Source: Bacteroidia bacterium
GTDB lineage: Bacteria; Bacteroidota; Bacteroidia; Palsa-965
Direction: 5' to 3'
Assembly: GCA_025454955.1 (NCBI GenBank)
Contig: JALONL010000041.1
Span: 1-64,000, forward strand
DNA length: 64,000 bases
Both the position numbers and the translations under genes were made by a program. Of the stretch, positions 15,701-24,246 are shown one piece after another. How positions within the stretch are numbered: the first letter of the stretch is position 1; each line of letters begins with the position of its first letter. The notes below the pieces were generated by a model. It was not told where the DNA came from. It searched no databases and saw nothing but the letters and a program-made list of their open reading frames with translations.

Positions 15701-16105
15701 TAATTGGTGTGCAAATGTAATAAAAACATGCAAAGCCCTGGGGTGTTAAGACAAGTGTTGAAGAGAAGCGGTTTTGAGTTGGCTTACCTGTACTTCTGCT
15801 CTCGGCCGCCGGGAAGGTTTTTTCCTGCATACTTTACTGATGAGCCTTTTTGCGGTCTCAGCTTATCATTACGTCACTCATTGTTAAATATTCCTTGTGG
15901 CGTAGGCCGGTTTAAGGAGGTGAAAACTTGCAATAATTGCAAATCGCCCTATTTCTGCCTCAGATTACGCAAAAAACAGGGGCCGGTTGGGGCCGGTTTT
16001 CCCCTAAAGGCAATATCTGCCAGAAACCGGGAGGCAGCCGCAAAACTCCGTTTCGGAGGGCAAAATGGCGGGAGTATGTTTGTGCTGTCATTAAACAACA
16101 CCGCC
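15701..16105. other. Intergenic region upstream of a small secreted-protein gene
   Basis: These 405 bp separate tRNA-Leu from the gene at 16106. An open frame crosses the region but has no signal or family features. A TATGTTTG -7-like box at 16075-16082 with TTTC 20 bases upstream is the only regulatory signal seen. GC-rich short inverted repeats occur near 15975-16060. Confidence 0.4.
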
Positions 16106-16546
16106 ATGAAAACCATTCTCACCCTCGTTCTGCTCCTCACTTCGGTAACTGTGTTTGCCAAAGCTCCCCGCAAAAGCGAAGTACGTTTCACCCACATGGC
16201 ACAAACCGGATTGGCGGAGCGCAAAGACGCATCGCAGTGGGGCATTAGTCGTGTGGCTGAGAAACGTATGCCGGGACGTAAGCGCGTGTGTGTGGGTTTC
16301 ACTGCAGCCATGCCGCAAAACCGTGAGGTAAAAACCCCGCTCACTTTAGCTCGCCGCGAGCGTGGGGTGGTGGGCGAAACACTGAGCCATTTATATCTGA
16401 AAAACGGGACTGCCGGTTATATGGGTAGCTGGGTGAATAATGTGCAGTTTACATTCGGCTGGCGCTATCAGCCTTTGCGGGTGCTTACTTCTGAAAATCC
16501 TGTGCCTGTGCATCCGTTGGTGATGCGTGTGCGTGTGCGCATTTAA
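16106..16546 (+). CDS. Small secreted hypothetical protein
   Basis: This 146-aa protein has a Sec signal peptide at residues 1-19 (ends VFAKA). The mature part is basic, with no recognised motif. The start was set at ATG 16106 because the signal peptide begins there and a TATGTTTG promoter box lies 24 bases upstream. The longer frame from 15704 adds only unstructured sequence overlapping the tRNA region. The next gene starts 12 bases downstream, so the two may be co-transcribed. Function unknown. Confidence 0.6.
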   Translation: MKTILTLVLLLTSVTVFAKAPRKSEVRFTHMAQTGLAERKDASQWGISRVAEKRMPGRKRVCVGFTAAMPQNREVKTPLTLARRERGVVGETLSHLYLKNGTAGYMGSWVNNVQFTFGWRYQPLRVLTSENPVPVHPLVMRVRVRI

Positions 16547-16558
16547 TTCTTCTGGCCC

Positions 16559-17413
16559 ATGACACACTTATCACGTTGTTATTCAATTTTCGCGGTATTA
16601 TTGAATACCTGGTTTGCTTTGTGTATTTCGCTGGGATTGATTTGTTTTTGTAATTCATCTGCGCAGGTGCAGCAGCGGTATCGCAATTTTGCACACAAAT
16701 TATCGGCCACACAATGGTTTATAGATTGGGAGCCGGGCCTGGGAAAAACGCTGTATATGAACAACCGGTTTTCAGAAGCATTGAGCGATACCTGGAATAT
16801 ATCTCTTTCAATGGGTGTTGGTGCGCATATTGACCAAAATTCAAGTTTTGCTTTATTTTTTTCTGGATTTAATCATTACGAAGACCCTTATAAAACACAA
16901 TTTATCCGCTTACTCAACCAGCATGGAAAATCAGCCTTTGGAGAGTTGATTGTAAATGATGTTACCGAATTCCGGTTGGGATTGAAATATACACGGTTTC
17001 GGGCATGGACAAAGCATTTGTATCTTTCCGCCTCGCTTTCCTCTGATTTGGTTTGGATGTCGCATTCGGAACTGATTTATCAGGATGTGGATTCTGTGGC
17101 TTTCATTAAGGCACATACAAAAAAGACCAAAACAGGATGGGCCTTATCGCCCCGGCTGGGTGCCGAATATAGAATCAAATACAGGAATGAAATTATTGCA
17201 TTGGGCTTATCTTACGGATTGGTAACTGGTTTTTATCCGGCCGAATTTGAAATTTGGGAAGGCGATAATTTTGATACTGTTCGCAAAACTACTTATCAGC
17301 ATCCTTTTCGAATTTTCAGACAGGAAATACATCTTACTGTAAGGATTCAGTCGAGTAGAGATTTAATTGCAACAGATGAATTGTTGTCAGGAAAATCTGT
17401 GCGCGCGTATTAG
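16559..17413 (+). CDS. Hypothetical outer-membrane beta-barrel-like protein
   Basis: This 284-aa protein has an N-terminal signal peptide (hydrophobic residues 10-32, ending NSSAQ). The body alternates hydrophobic and polar residues and is rich in aromatic residues, as in small beta barrels (LYLSASLSSDLVW, IALGLSYGLVTGFYP). No named domain was recognised. Its sequence is AT-richer than average. It lies 12 bases after the previous secreted protein and ends 7 bases before a REP-like array. Confidence 0.5.
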   Translation: MTHLSRCYSIFAVLLNTWFALCISLGLICFCNSSAQVQQRYRNFAHKLSATQWFIDWEPGLGKTLYMNNRFSEALSDTWNISLSMGVGAHIDQNSSFALFFSGFNHYEDPYKTQFIRLLNQHGKSAFGELIVNDVTEFRLGLKYTRFRAWTKHLYLSASLSSDLVWMSHSELIYQDVDSVAFIKAHTKKTKTGWALSPRLGAEYRIKYRNEIIALGLSYGLVTGFYPAEFEIWEGDNFDTVRKTTYQHPFRIFRQEIHLTVRIQSSRDLIATDELLSGKSVRAY

Positions 17414-17420
17414 AATAAAA

Positions 17421-17916
17421 CACCACCGGTGGTTTCGACAGGCTCAACCTCCGGTGGTGGATTATGTCGTTTGAATTGGTTGCATCTTTTAGATCCGAAT
17501 TACTTTACCGCCATCACTCCATCATAAAACAAGAAAAAATACCCGAAGAAAAAATCAATCATCATGAGTAGAAATCACCACCGGTGGTTTCGACAGGCTC
17601 AACCTCCGGTGGTGGCTTTTGTCGTTGGAATTGGTTGCATTATTTATGTGAATTACTTTACCGCCTACACTCCATCATAAAACAAAATAAATACCCGAAG
17701 AAAAAATCAATCATCCAGAGTCGAAATCACCACCGGTGGTTTCGACAGGCTCAACCTCCGGTGGTGGCTTTTGTTGTTGGAATTGGTTGCATTATTTATG
17801 TGAATTACTTTACCGCCTACACTCCATTATAAAACAAAATAAATACCCGAAGAAAATCAATCTTCCTAAGTAGAAATTCTCTCCGGCGGTTGAGCCTGTC
17901 GAAACCACCGGAGAAA
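17421..17916. repeat. REP-like tandem array, three ~155-bp units plus an inverted copy
   Basis: Units start at 17421, 17576 and 17728 (spacing 155 and 152 bp). Each begins with a hairpin built on CACCACCGGTGG...CCGGTGGTG around the core TTTCGACAGGCTCAA, followed by about 110 bp of conserved AT-rich sequence. An inverted hairpin with the same core closes the array near 17880-17916. The core is the same as in the array at 50764-51003. An open frame at 17584-17832 is a by-product of the repeat. The array fills the gap between the barrel-like protein and the convergent methyltransferase gene. Confidence 0.9.
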
Positions 17917-17918
17917 CC

Positions 17919-18623
17919 TCACTTCACCGCCACCCCGTAAGCAATATACTTCCAACTGCGCGGCGTAACGGCATTCCACAACCACTCATCAGTTCGCGCC
18001 AGAAAATTCTTTTGTTTCTCGCTGCGGCCAAAGGTGCCGGCAAAACCGGTGGTGTGTATTTCTACACTGGAAAACGGCTGCATGAATTCGCGCAGTTCGG
18101 CTTCGGTGACGTAGCGCCAGTAGCCCGACCAGTTGGTAAAACGCCTGCGGAAAAATTTATGCAGGGGCGATGCGGTGAGATTTTCGGCAAACAGCAATTT
18201 TCCGCCGGGCTTGAGGGCTTTATGGATCTGCGCAAAAACCTCGCGCTGAATTTCCTTGTTGTTGTTGCGGCCAATGCCGCCGATGATGGATTTGAAAACG
18301 ACCACATCAAACTCGTTTTCAAAAGGAATGTTTGACGCGTCAATATCGGCGTAGGTAATTTTTGCGGTTACGCCGTGCTGGCGGTGCAGCGGACTGGCCG
18401 TTGCTTCTGCCCCGCTCAGGTCGGAGCAGATTACCTGAAAGCCTTTTTGCGCCAGCCACAGCGAGAGGCCGCCTTCGCGCCCGCCCAGTTCGAGGGCTTT
18501 GGGGGCTGCGCCGGTTTGCGGCTTTGCAGGCGGAAGTGCTTTTTCCCAGCAGGGCAACGCCTTTGACCAGTTGCGGATGTCCCACTGGAAATAAATTTCG
18601 GCTGGCTTGCTTTGTGCGGACAT
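17919..18623 (-). CDS. Class I SAM-dependent methyltransferase
   Basis: This 234-aa Rossmann-type methyltransferase has motif I at LELGGREGGLSLWLA, the acidic ribose-binding residue in VICSDLSG, motif II around FDVVVFKSIIGG, and a post-motif KPGGKLLFAENL. The substrate is unknown; a small molecule or a lipid are both possible. The start was taken at ATG 18623 (MSAQSKPAE), with five fewer residues than the longest frame. It follows the hydrolase gene by 61 bp on the same strand and may share its transcript. Confidence 0.85.
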   Translation of the reverse strand: MSAQSKPAEIYFQWDIRNWSKALPCWEKALPPAKPQTGAAPKALELGGREGGLSLWLAQKGFQVICSDLSGAEATASPLHRQHGVTAKITYADIDASNIPFENEFDVVVFKSIIGGIGRNNNKEIQREVFAQIHKALKPGGKLLFAENLTASPLHKFFRRRFTNWSGYWRYVTEAELREFMQPFSSVEIHTTGFAGTFGRSEKQKNFLARTDEWLWNAVTPRSWKYIAYGVAVK

Positions 18624-18684
18624 GGGGCGAAAATACACAATTCGCGCGGGTGTGAATAATGAAGATGCTGTGGGGCGAACCTTT

Positions 18685-19530
18685 CTAAACTGTATCGCGC
18701 TTTATCCCGCGCACGGCATCGGCCAGCACTTCGGGCTGTTCTACCGGCAAAAAATGGCCTGCATTTTTTACCAGCGAGGTGCGGCAATTGGGCAAAAGCC
18801 TTTTGGCTTCATCCAGTATATGCTGTGGCGTAAGAGCAGGATGCAGCCAGCGGTTGGGCACCAGCAAATCGCGCTCGCCGATGAGTACGTGTACGGGCAT
18901 TTTTAGCTGAGGCAGATACGCATGTACCGGCTCGTCCAGCATTCCGCTTACAGAATAGATTACTACTTCTTTGAAATTTTTGGCAATTTCAGGAGCATGA
19001 TACTTCGCCAACTTGGGTATAAAAACACCCAAGTTGGCGGAAAATGAAAAATGCGATTTTAATTTTTCGGTCACCAAATCCTCTGGTGGCGGGCTTTCCC
19101 AATATTGGGTCGTGAAATTTTTTAGCAATTTTGCCTCTTTTTCAGAGAACGTTTCTGCACCTGCGGGCGAAACCCAAATCATTGCATTTATATACACAGA
19201 AACCTGCAACGCCAGCACTGCCGAAATTTGCGCACCCATTGAATGCGCTACCAATGTGACCTCGCGCAGTTGCATAGTCTCCATAAATTTCCGAAGCACC
19301 TGTGCATAAAAATTCATGCTCCAGTTTCCGCGAAAATTCATCGACCCGCCATGCCCCGGCAAGTCCACAGCAATGCAATAATAATCCTGCGAAAGCAATT
19401 CGATGACCGGTTGCCATATCACACCATGCTCGGCCACGCCATGCACAAACAACAGCACCGGCCGCGATACCGGGCCCGCAGTTTCGTAGTATAGCGGCGT
19501 GGTATAGCCGGGTATGTGGCAAACTGGCAT
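18685..19530 (-). CDS. Alpha/beta-hydrolase fold protein
   Basis: This 281-aa cytoplasmic hydrolase has an oxyanion segment FVHGVAEHGVIW, nucleophile elbow AHSMGAQ (Ser near residue 97), an acid in LIGERDLLVP, and a catalytic His in AGHFLPVEQP. The closest general class is the epoxide hydrolase/haloperoxidase-like or esterase group; the substrate cannot be inferred. A terminator hairpin for the upstream gene lies just before its start at 19537-19570, so it probably has its own promoter. Confidence 0.88.
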   Translation of the reverse strand: MPVCHIPGYTTPLYYETAGPVSRPVLLFVHGVAEHGVIWQPVIELLSQDYYCIAVDLPGHGGSMNFRGNWSMNFYAQVLRKFMETMQLREVTLVAHSMGAQISAVLALQVSVYINAMIWVSPAGAETFSEKEAKLLKNFTTQYWESPPPEDLVTEKLKSHFSFSANLGVFIPKLAKYHAPEIAKNFKEVVIYSVSGMLDEPVHAYLPQLKMPVHVLIGERDLLVPNRWLHPALTPQHILDEAKRLLPNCRTSLVKNAGHFLPVEQPEVLADAVRGIKRDTV

Positions 19531-19536
19531 AGTGAA

Positions 19537-19570
19537 ACAAAAAAGCAGCCAGGAGTAATTCCGGCTGCTT
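19537..19570 (-). terminator. Terminator upstream of the hydrolase gene
   Basis: On the minus strand AAGCAGCC pairs with GGCTGCTT and runs into TTTTG. It ends transcription coming from the gene at 19755-20603 through the MITE. Confidence 0.65.
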
Positions 19571-19592
19571 CAAAGTTGGAAATTTTTATTCA

Positions 19593-19754
19593 GAGCCTGT
19601 TTAAAAATCATCCTTTGGCTTTGTTATGGCATATTTTTTCTCATCCGGCGTTACCTTTTTTGTCGATCCTCTCCAAGGATCGTCTGCAAAAGGTGCCTTG
19701 TCTGAGAAAAAATCTGCTCATAACAAATCTCAAAAACGAATTTTAAACAGGCTC
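19593..19754. mobile_element. Complete MITE with IS5-like termini and TCA target duplication
   Basis: This 162-bp non-coding element is bounded by inverted repeats GAGCCTGTTTAAAA at 19593 and its complement ending at 19754. TCA lies at both flanks (19590-19592 and 19755-19757). A TNA duplication and GAG-starting ends fit the IS1031 subgroup of IS5. The right-hand TCA is the complement of the TGA stop codon of the neighbouring gene. Homologous copies are at 10146-10284 (truncated) and, diverged, inside the repeats at 1341-1750. Confidence 0.9.
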
Positions 19755-20603
19755 TCAATTACTTCCTCCGGGCAAAACAGTTTGTTCTTTCGATCCCGGC
19801 GAATCGTTGTTGGCCGAAAACAAATTCACCCCAATGCCAATGGAAAACCACGGCAAACCCTGATATACCCAGCCGTAACGCTCCTTGTTGCGCCCCAGCA
19901 AATCTATGCCCGAAAACAAGCCTATTTGTCCCGATTTAAATTCAAACATGGCTCCCAGTGCCAGAGTGTAACTGCTGGCATCGATACTTTTGCCCGATTG
20001 CGGGGCCGTTAAACTGTCGAGTGAGATGGACGAAAAGCCGGTGGCAAATACCCAGGTAAAATAGCTTTCGTTCAACCCATGATTGAGCGGCGTGCGCACC
20101 GCAAACGACGCGGCCAGCGATACATCTTTCGAGAAATCAAATTCGGTATTCGGACGGTTGTAGCCGAAGCGAAGTTTTACCGGCAGCGTAAGCAGCCCGA
20201 TTACCGGTGTGCGTCCGCTGTAGGCAGTACTCTTCGACGAAAGATCGGCAAGCTGGATTCTGAAATACCTGAAATCATTCAATGGTTTTCCGCTCAGCGA
20301 AAACCGGTCTTTGGCTTTCTGGTCGTTTGTACTGCTGCGCAGCATACGGTTTTGCGGCGGCACAAACCGCCAGAGTTCGATGATGGCGTACTGATTATCG
20401 GGCGTTACACTCAGCAGCGTGTATTTATATCCTCTTTCGAGCGACATGGGCGATGCGGCCGACTGTGCCGTGTTGGAAAGATAATCCCACGGCGTAGCCA
20501 CCACCGATGCATTCAACACATAAGAGCGGCCCGGCTGCAGTGCATTTTGTGAAAAAACGGCCACGCTGATAAGCAGGAAAACAGAAAGAAACAGGGTTTT
20601 CAT
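19755..20603 (-). CDS. Hypothetical secreted protein
   Basis: This 282-aa protein has a Sec signal peptide (residues 1-19, ends AVFSQ). The second half alternates like a small outer-membrane barrel (SYFTWVFATGFSSISL, YTLALGAMFEFKSGQIGLFSGID). No family was recognised. The stop codon TGA (19755-19757) is flush with the end of the MITE, and the last residues (PGGSN) may be original or shortened. Termination probably occurs beyond the MITE at 19537-19570. Confidence 0.55.
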   Translation of the reverse strand: MKTLFLSVFLLISVAVFSQNALQPGRSYVLNASVVATPWDYLSNTAQSAASPMSLERGYKYTLLSVTPDNQYAIIELWRFVPPQNRMLRSSTNDQKAKDRFSLSGKPLNDFRYFRIQLADLSSKSTAYSGRTPVIGLLTLPVKLRFGYNRPNTEFDFSKDVSLAASFAVRTPLNHGLNESYFTWVFATGFSSISLDSLTAPQSGKSIDASSYTLALGAMFEFKSGQIGLFSGIDLLGRNKERYGWVYQGLPWFSIGIGVNLFSANNDSPGSKEQTVLPGGSN

Positions 20604-20678
20604 CAGGTTTGGGTGTTTGTGCCGAAAATAGTTCAGCGCGCAAAACCCGGTTCAGGTATTTCTACCGGAATTTACCCA

Positions 20679-20719
20679 TAAAAAATCCGGCCCATTGCAT
20701 TGCTGCAAAACGAGCCGGA
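20679..20719 (-). terminator. Terminator downstream of phaC
   Basis: On the minus strand TCCGGC pairs with GCCGGA around an inner TTGCA/TGCAA stem and is followed by TTTTTTATGG, about 90 bases past the phaC stop codon. Confidence 0.6.
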
Positions 20720-20806
20720 AACAAACAAGCATCTTTATTTATTCGGTGAATTGTGTAGTGGTGATCGTTATTCTATCTCAACTCCTCCACACCATTCACC
20801 CTGCAA

Positions 20807-21856
20807 TCAGTCGCGGGCACCGAGCCATTTGGCAATGGTGGGCGCGAGTTCTTTCTGCGAACGGCTTCCCACAAATACGCCAATGTGACCGCCGGGGAAC
20901 TTATACAGCTCATTGTCCTTCGTGCCCACATGATCGTTGAACGGAATGGAGGCAGCGGGCGGCACAAGGTGATCTTCGGTGGCGTAGATGTTGAGCAGGG
21001 GCATGGTGATGTTTTTGAGGCTCACCGTTTTGCCGCCTACTTCGAGCGTGCCCTTCACGAGTTTGTTTTCCTGATAGAGATCTTTCAGAAACTGGCGGAA
21101 ACACTCGCCGGCCTGGTCGGGGCTGTCGTTTATCCACTTTTCCATGCGCAGGAAGTTCATGAGCTTGTCGGCATCCTGCATGGTGTCGGTAAGGCCCATG
21201 TATTTGTTTATGCGCATCATGGGCTTGAGCATGGCAAAGCCGTTGTTCAGGAACTCGCCGGGTACGGCGCCGCCGTGGGCATCTACCAAACGGTCTATGT
21301 TCATGTCCTTTGCCCAGCGGAAAAGCAGCCCGTCGTTGGTGGAGAAGTCGATGGGCGTAACCAGTGTAATGAGGTTCTTCACTTTTTCGGGGTGAAGAGC
21401 CGAGTAAATAGTGGCCAGTGTTCCGCCCTGACAAATGCCCATGAGCGAAACTGCCTCCACATCCTGATTGCGGCGCACGAAATCCACACAGCCGCCAATG
21501 TACCAGTTTACGTAATCGTCGAGCGTTACGTAGCGGTCGGCGCGGGTGGGATAGCCCCAGTCAATTACATACAGGTCGAGACCGAGGTTGAGCAGGTTGC
21601 GCACCAAACTGCGGTCGGGCTGTATGTCGAGCATTTCGAAGCGGTTTACCAGCGCGTAGGAAATGATAACCGGTGTGGTCACGGTGGCAGGTGTTTCGCG
21701 TTCGTAGCGATACAGCTTTACCTTATCCACTTTGTACACTAATTTCTTAGGTGTGGTGCCCACTTCCACGGGGCCGGCCTGAACGAGATTTTCGTAGGCA
21801 GTTACCATTTTGGTACCTGCTTCGGCCATGTCTTTCATGATGTTTTCGCTGCTCAT
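20807..21856 (-). CDS. phaC: Class III polyhydroxyalkanoate synthase, catalytic subunit
   Basis: It polymerises (R)-3-hydroxyacyl-CoA into polyester at the surface of storage granules. The 349-aa length is typical for class III (about 355 aa), against about 600 for class I and II. The lipase-like box reads GICQGG, with nucleophile Cys142. Asp295 (TEDHLVPP) and His324 (GGHIGVF) complete the triad, and Trp100 follows DLYVIDWG. The partner gene phaE lies 24 bp upstream on the same strand. No PhaA/PhaB genes are in the window. Class III synthases are best known from Chromatiales and cyanobacteria, so presence here is notable. Confidence 0.93.
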   Translation of the reverse strand: MSSENIMKDMAEAGTKMVTAYENLVQAGPVEVGTTPKKLVYKVDKVKLYRYERETPATVTTPVIISYALVNRFEMLDIQPDRSLVRNLLNLGLDLYVIDWGYPTRADRYVTLDDYVNWYIGGCVDFVRRNQDVEAVSLMGICQGGTLATIYSALHPEKVKNLITLVTPIDFSTNDGLLFRWAKDMNIDRLVDAHGGAVPGEFLNNGFAMLKPMMRINKYMGLTDTMQDADKLMNFLRMEKWINDSPDQAGECFRQFLKDLYQENKLVKGTLEVGGKTVSLKNITMPLLNIYATEDHLVPPAASIPFNDHVGTKDNELYKFPGGHIGVFVGSRSQKELAPTIAKWLGARD

Positions 21857-21880
21857 GCGGTGTAGGGGATCAGGTATGCG

Positions 21881-23332
21881 TTAGGCGGTGGCCGCTTTTT
21901 TCTTGCCGGCGGTTTTGGTGGCGGCAGGAGTTTCGGCAGTATTTCCTTCGAGCTGCTGTTCAAGCTGGTGAATGCGCTTGCGCAGTTCGTAAATGGTCTG
22001 GTTCATGGTGTCGGCTTCGCTGCGCAGTACTACGGGCATGGGCTGGAGCACGAGTTCCATAAGCTGCTCGTTGTTCTGGCGGATCTGCAGGCTCAGGTCG
22101 AGGAGTTCGCCCTGGAGTTTGGAGTAGGCTTCGCTGTGGAAGAGGGAAATGAAGGCTTCTTCGTTGCGGTTTACCCAGTTCTGGAATACTTCTTTGCTGT
22201 TGCTCAGATCCACACCTTTTTTGGCCTGTTCAAAATTCTCGAGCATGAGTGTTTCGAGGGTTTTGAAGGTGGTGGTCTGGATGTGCTGCTGCACTTCGGC
22301 CAGTTTGCGGCCGTAGTCGTTCATGAGCGTCATCACGGCCGACATGCGTTCGTTGATTTCGCTTTCCTTGCCGGGATTGAACAGGCGGATCATCGGGTTG
22401 ATGGCGCGCTGATACATGGCGAAGGGATTGAACGAATTGTTATCGTTTTGTCCGAACATGAGGAAGGGCATGAGCTTCTGCATCTGTTCGGGCGTGTTGC
22501 CGGCAAACTGCTGGAAAACGTGCTTGCTGTAGTTGGTGCTCATTTCCATCCACTGCTGCCACTGCTGGTTCATTTCTTTGGCCTGCATGGGCTGCATCCA
22601 CTGTTTCATGTTTTCCACAATGGTTTGCATGGCTTCGGCGCTGTAGAGGTTTTTCATCCACTCGGTGGCGTTGGTGTTTTCCTGCATCGATTTGTACAGG
22701 GGCTGCCACATTTCGTTGAATTTCATCCAGGCCGCATTCATGTCGGTCATACCGGCAAAGGTGTTTTTGCCAAGCTGATCCTGAATTTGTTTATTCCACT
22801 GTTCCCACTGGGCTGTCCACTGCTTGCTCCAGTCGTTGGTCATGAAGTTGTTCATCATGTTTTGCGACTGATTCATCCACTGGTTCATCCAGTTGTTGGT
22901 ATTGGCCGCATTCATCCACTGCATCATGGGATTAGTGGCGAAGGGGTTTTGCTGGTTGTTCATCCAGTTGTTCCAGTTTCCGGCAAAAGGATTGTTGTTC
23001 ATCCAGTTGTTGGCAAAGGGATTGCTGAACTGGCCGAAAGCCTTGTTCATGGCTTCCTGCTGTGCGCTCATCCATTTGTTGTACATGGCGGCTGCATCGG
23101 CAGGAGTGGTATTTTGCTGGGCGGTTTCGCTCATCAGTTTGGCCGATTGCTCGGCGGCTTTTTTGGTGATTTCGGTTTGGCGGTTGAGCCATTCCTGATA
23201 AATAGCAGCACCTTTTTCGGCCATGGTTCCGTTGTTTACGGTTTCCTGCAGGCGGCGCGAACTTTCCATCCAGTTGTCGGTGAGTTCTTTCTGGGTGTTC
23301 AGCCAGGCGTCGAAGAATGAGTTGTTGTTCAT
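21881..23332 (-). CDS. phaE: Class III PHA synthase subunit PhaE, with W/M/N-rich insertion
   Basis: This non-catalytic partner is required for class III PhaC activity. At 483 aa it is over 100 residues longer than typical PhaE (about 350 aa). Residues about 95-190 are an unusual low-complexity stretch built of NNWMNN, NPFA and QWMN units. The second half (MYQRAINPMIRLFNPGKE, then a heptad-rich region around 330-460) matches the PhaE pattern. The C-terminus is an Ala/Lys tail (KTAGKKKAATA) like those of DNA- or granule-binding phasins. The start is ATG 23332. A good promoter lies at 23389-23418. Confidence 0.85.
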   Translation of the reverse strand: MNNNSFFDAWLNTQKELTDNWMESSRRLQETVNNGTMAEKGAAIYQEWLNRQTEITKKAAEQSAKLMSETAQQNTTPADAAAMYNKWMSAQQEAMNKAFGQFSNPFANNWMNNNPFAGNWNNWMNNQQNPFATNPMMQWMNAANTNNWMNQWMNQSQNMMNNFMTNDWSKQWTAQWEQWNKQIQDQLGKNTFAGMTDMNAAWMKFNEMWQPLYKSMQENTNATEWMKNLYSAEAMQTIVENMKQWMQPMQAKEMNQQWQQWMEMSTNYSKHVFQQFAGNTPEQMQKLMPFLMFGQNDNNSFNPFAMYQRAINPMIRLFNPGKESEINERMSAVMTLMNDYGRKLAEVQQHIQTTTFKTLETLMLENFEQAKKGVDLSNSKEVFQNWVNRNEEAFISLFHSEAYSKLQGELLDLSLQIRQNNEQLMELVLQPMPVVLRSEADTMNQTIYELRKRIHQLEQQLEGNTAETPAATKTAGKKKAATA

Positions 23333-23388
23333 TTTTGTAAGGTGTTGTTAATCAGGAATTTACAGAGGATCGTATTGTTTTCAGGGTG

Positions 23389-23418
23389 CAAAGGTACAAC
23401 TATTTGGCTGCAAGTCAA
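23389..23418 (-). promoter_or_regulatory. Promoter of the phaE-phaC operon
   Basis: On the minus strand TTG (23416-23418) is followed after 19 bases by TACCTTTG (23389-23396), a close match to the Bacteroidota consensus. It predicts a leader of about 50 nt. Confidence 0.65.
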
Positions 23419-23599
23419 GTAAAGAGCATGAAACTTCTGTTAAATGAAGTGAAGGAAATTGGTTTTATTGACGAAAATCATGTTTTCGTCGATGAGATTT
23501 TGGGGTTCGGGGAATGGGGGAGAGAGGTTTGGGTTCGGAGGGCGGGGAATTCTTCAGGGTTTTTTGCGACGGGTAATTTTAAAAGCAAGGTGCATTTTC

Positions 23600-23670
23600 T
23601 GAAACAAGCCCGGAGATTTGTTTCATGTGGGCGGAAAGTTTGTCGCCTTTGGCGAATGAAACTTTCTGCC
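23600..23670. repeat. Two short palindromes upstream of the phaE promoter
   Basis: TGAAACAA (23600-23607) pairs with 23618-23625. GGCGGAAAGTTT (23630-23641) pairs with AAACTTTCTGCC (23659-23670), with an inner GTCGCC/GGCGA stem. They resemble the dispersed hairpins at 6655-6714. The rest of 23419-23697 holds nothing recognisable. Confidence 0.65.
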
Positions 23671-23697
23671 CTCTGTGTGTTTTGCAGCTTCGCTGCT

Positions 23698-24246
23698 TCA
23701 GGTTTTCTTTGTGGCCATTTCGCACAATACGTTGCAGGTTTTCAGGTTGCGGGTGGTGGCGGTTTGTTTGAGTTTGTTTTCGAAAAATGTGTTGTGGAGT
23801 TTGGTGTTTCCATAACCGTTGGGGCAATGCAGATATACGGTATCGTTAATTACGGCAAACTCGTCGGGGAGAAATTTTTCAGGATCAATGGTTTGGAGTA
23901 ATGATGCCTCAGCTTCGCTGGCGAGAAAGGTAATGTGCAGGTGTTCGGGGTTGATTTGTTTTTTGTGGATGAACGGATTGTTGTTCACTATGCGTTGAAA
24001 TTCGGGGAACGATTTTATCACCACCGGCACTTCAAAACCAAATTCTTTTTCAATGGCTTCGCCAAGCCTTGTTTCGAGTGCGGAGGTTTTCTTTTCTGTG
24101 GCGCGAAAAACGAGATTGCCGCTCTGTATATAAGTTTGCGTATCGGCAAAGCCCAGTGTGTGGCAAAGCGTTTTGAGCGCATCCATTTTTATGAGCCGCT
24201 TTCCGCTCACGTTGATGCCGCGAAGCAGGGCGATGTATGTACTCAT
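23698..24246 (-). CDS. DUF1697 family protein
   Basis: This 182-aa cytoplasmic protein shows the family N-terminus YIALLRGINVSGKRLIKM and the motif TYIQSGNLVF. DUF1697 proteins are widespread and of unknown function; no catalytic residues can be named. Its ATG overlaps the stop codon of the upstream membrane-protein gene (ATGA at 24243-24246), which indicates translational coupling. It is the last gene of the RAYT-membrane protein-DUF1697 run. Confidence 0.92.
   Translation of the reverse strand: MSTYIALLRGINVSGKRLIKMDALKTLCHTLGFADTQTYIQSGNLVFRATEKKTSALETRLGEAIEKEFGFEVPVVIKSFPEFQRIVNNNPFIHKKQINPEHLHITFLASEAEASLLQTIDPEKFLPDEFAVINDTVYLHCPNGYGNTKLHNTFFENKLKQTATTRNLKTCNVLCEMATKKT

Noticed and set aside
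15704..16105. N-terminal 134-codon extension of the secreted protein at 16106
   Set aside because: It starts beside the tRNA, has no signal or domain, and a promoter box lies downstream of it just before the signal-peptide start.
17584..17832. Open frame in the REP array
   Set aside because: It reads through two copies of the tandem unit and has no start signal or domain.
19626..20012. Plus-strand frame starting in the MITE
   Set aside because: It joins MITE sequence to the complement of a real gene; a similar peptide appears opposite merR only because the MITE recurs there.
21968..23320. Long plus-strand frame opposite phaE
   Set aside because: Antisense shadow; its Val/His/Gly bias comes from the complement of the NNWMNN repeats.
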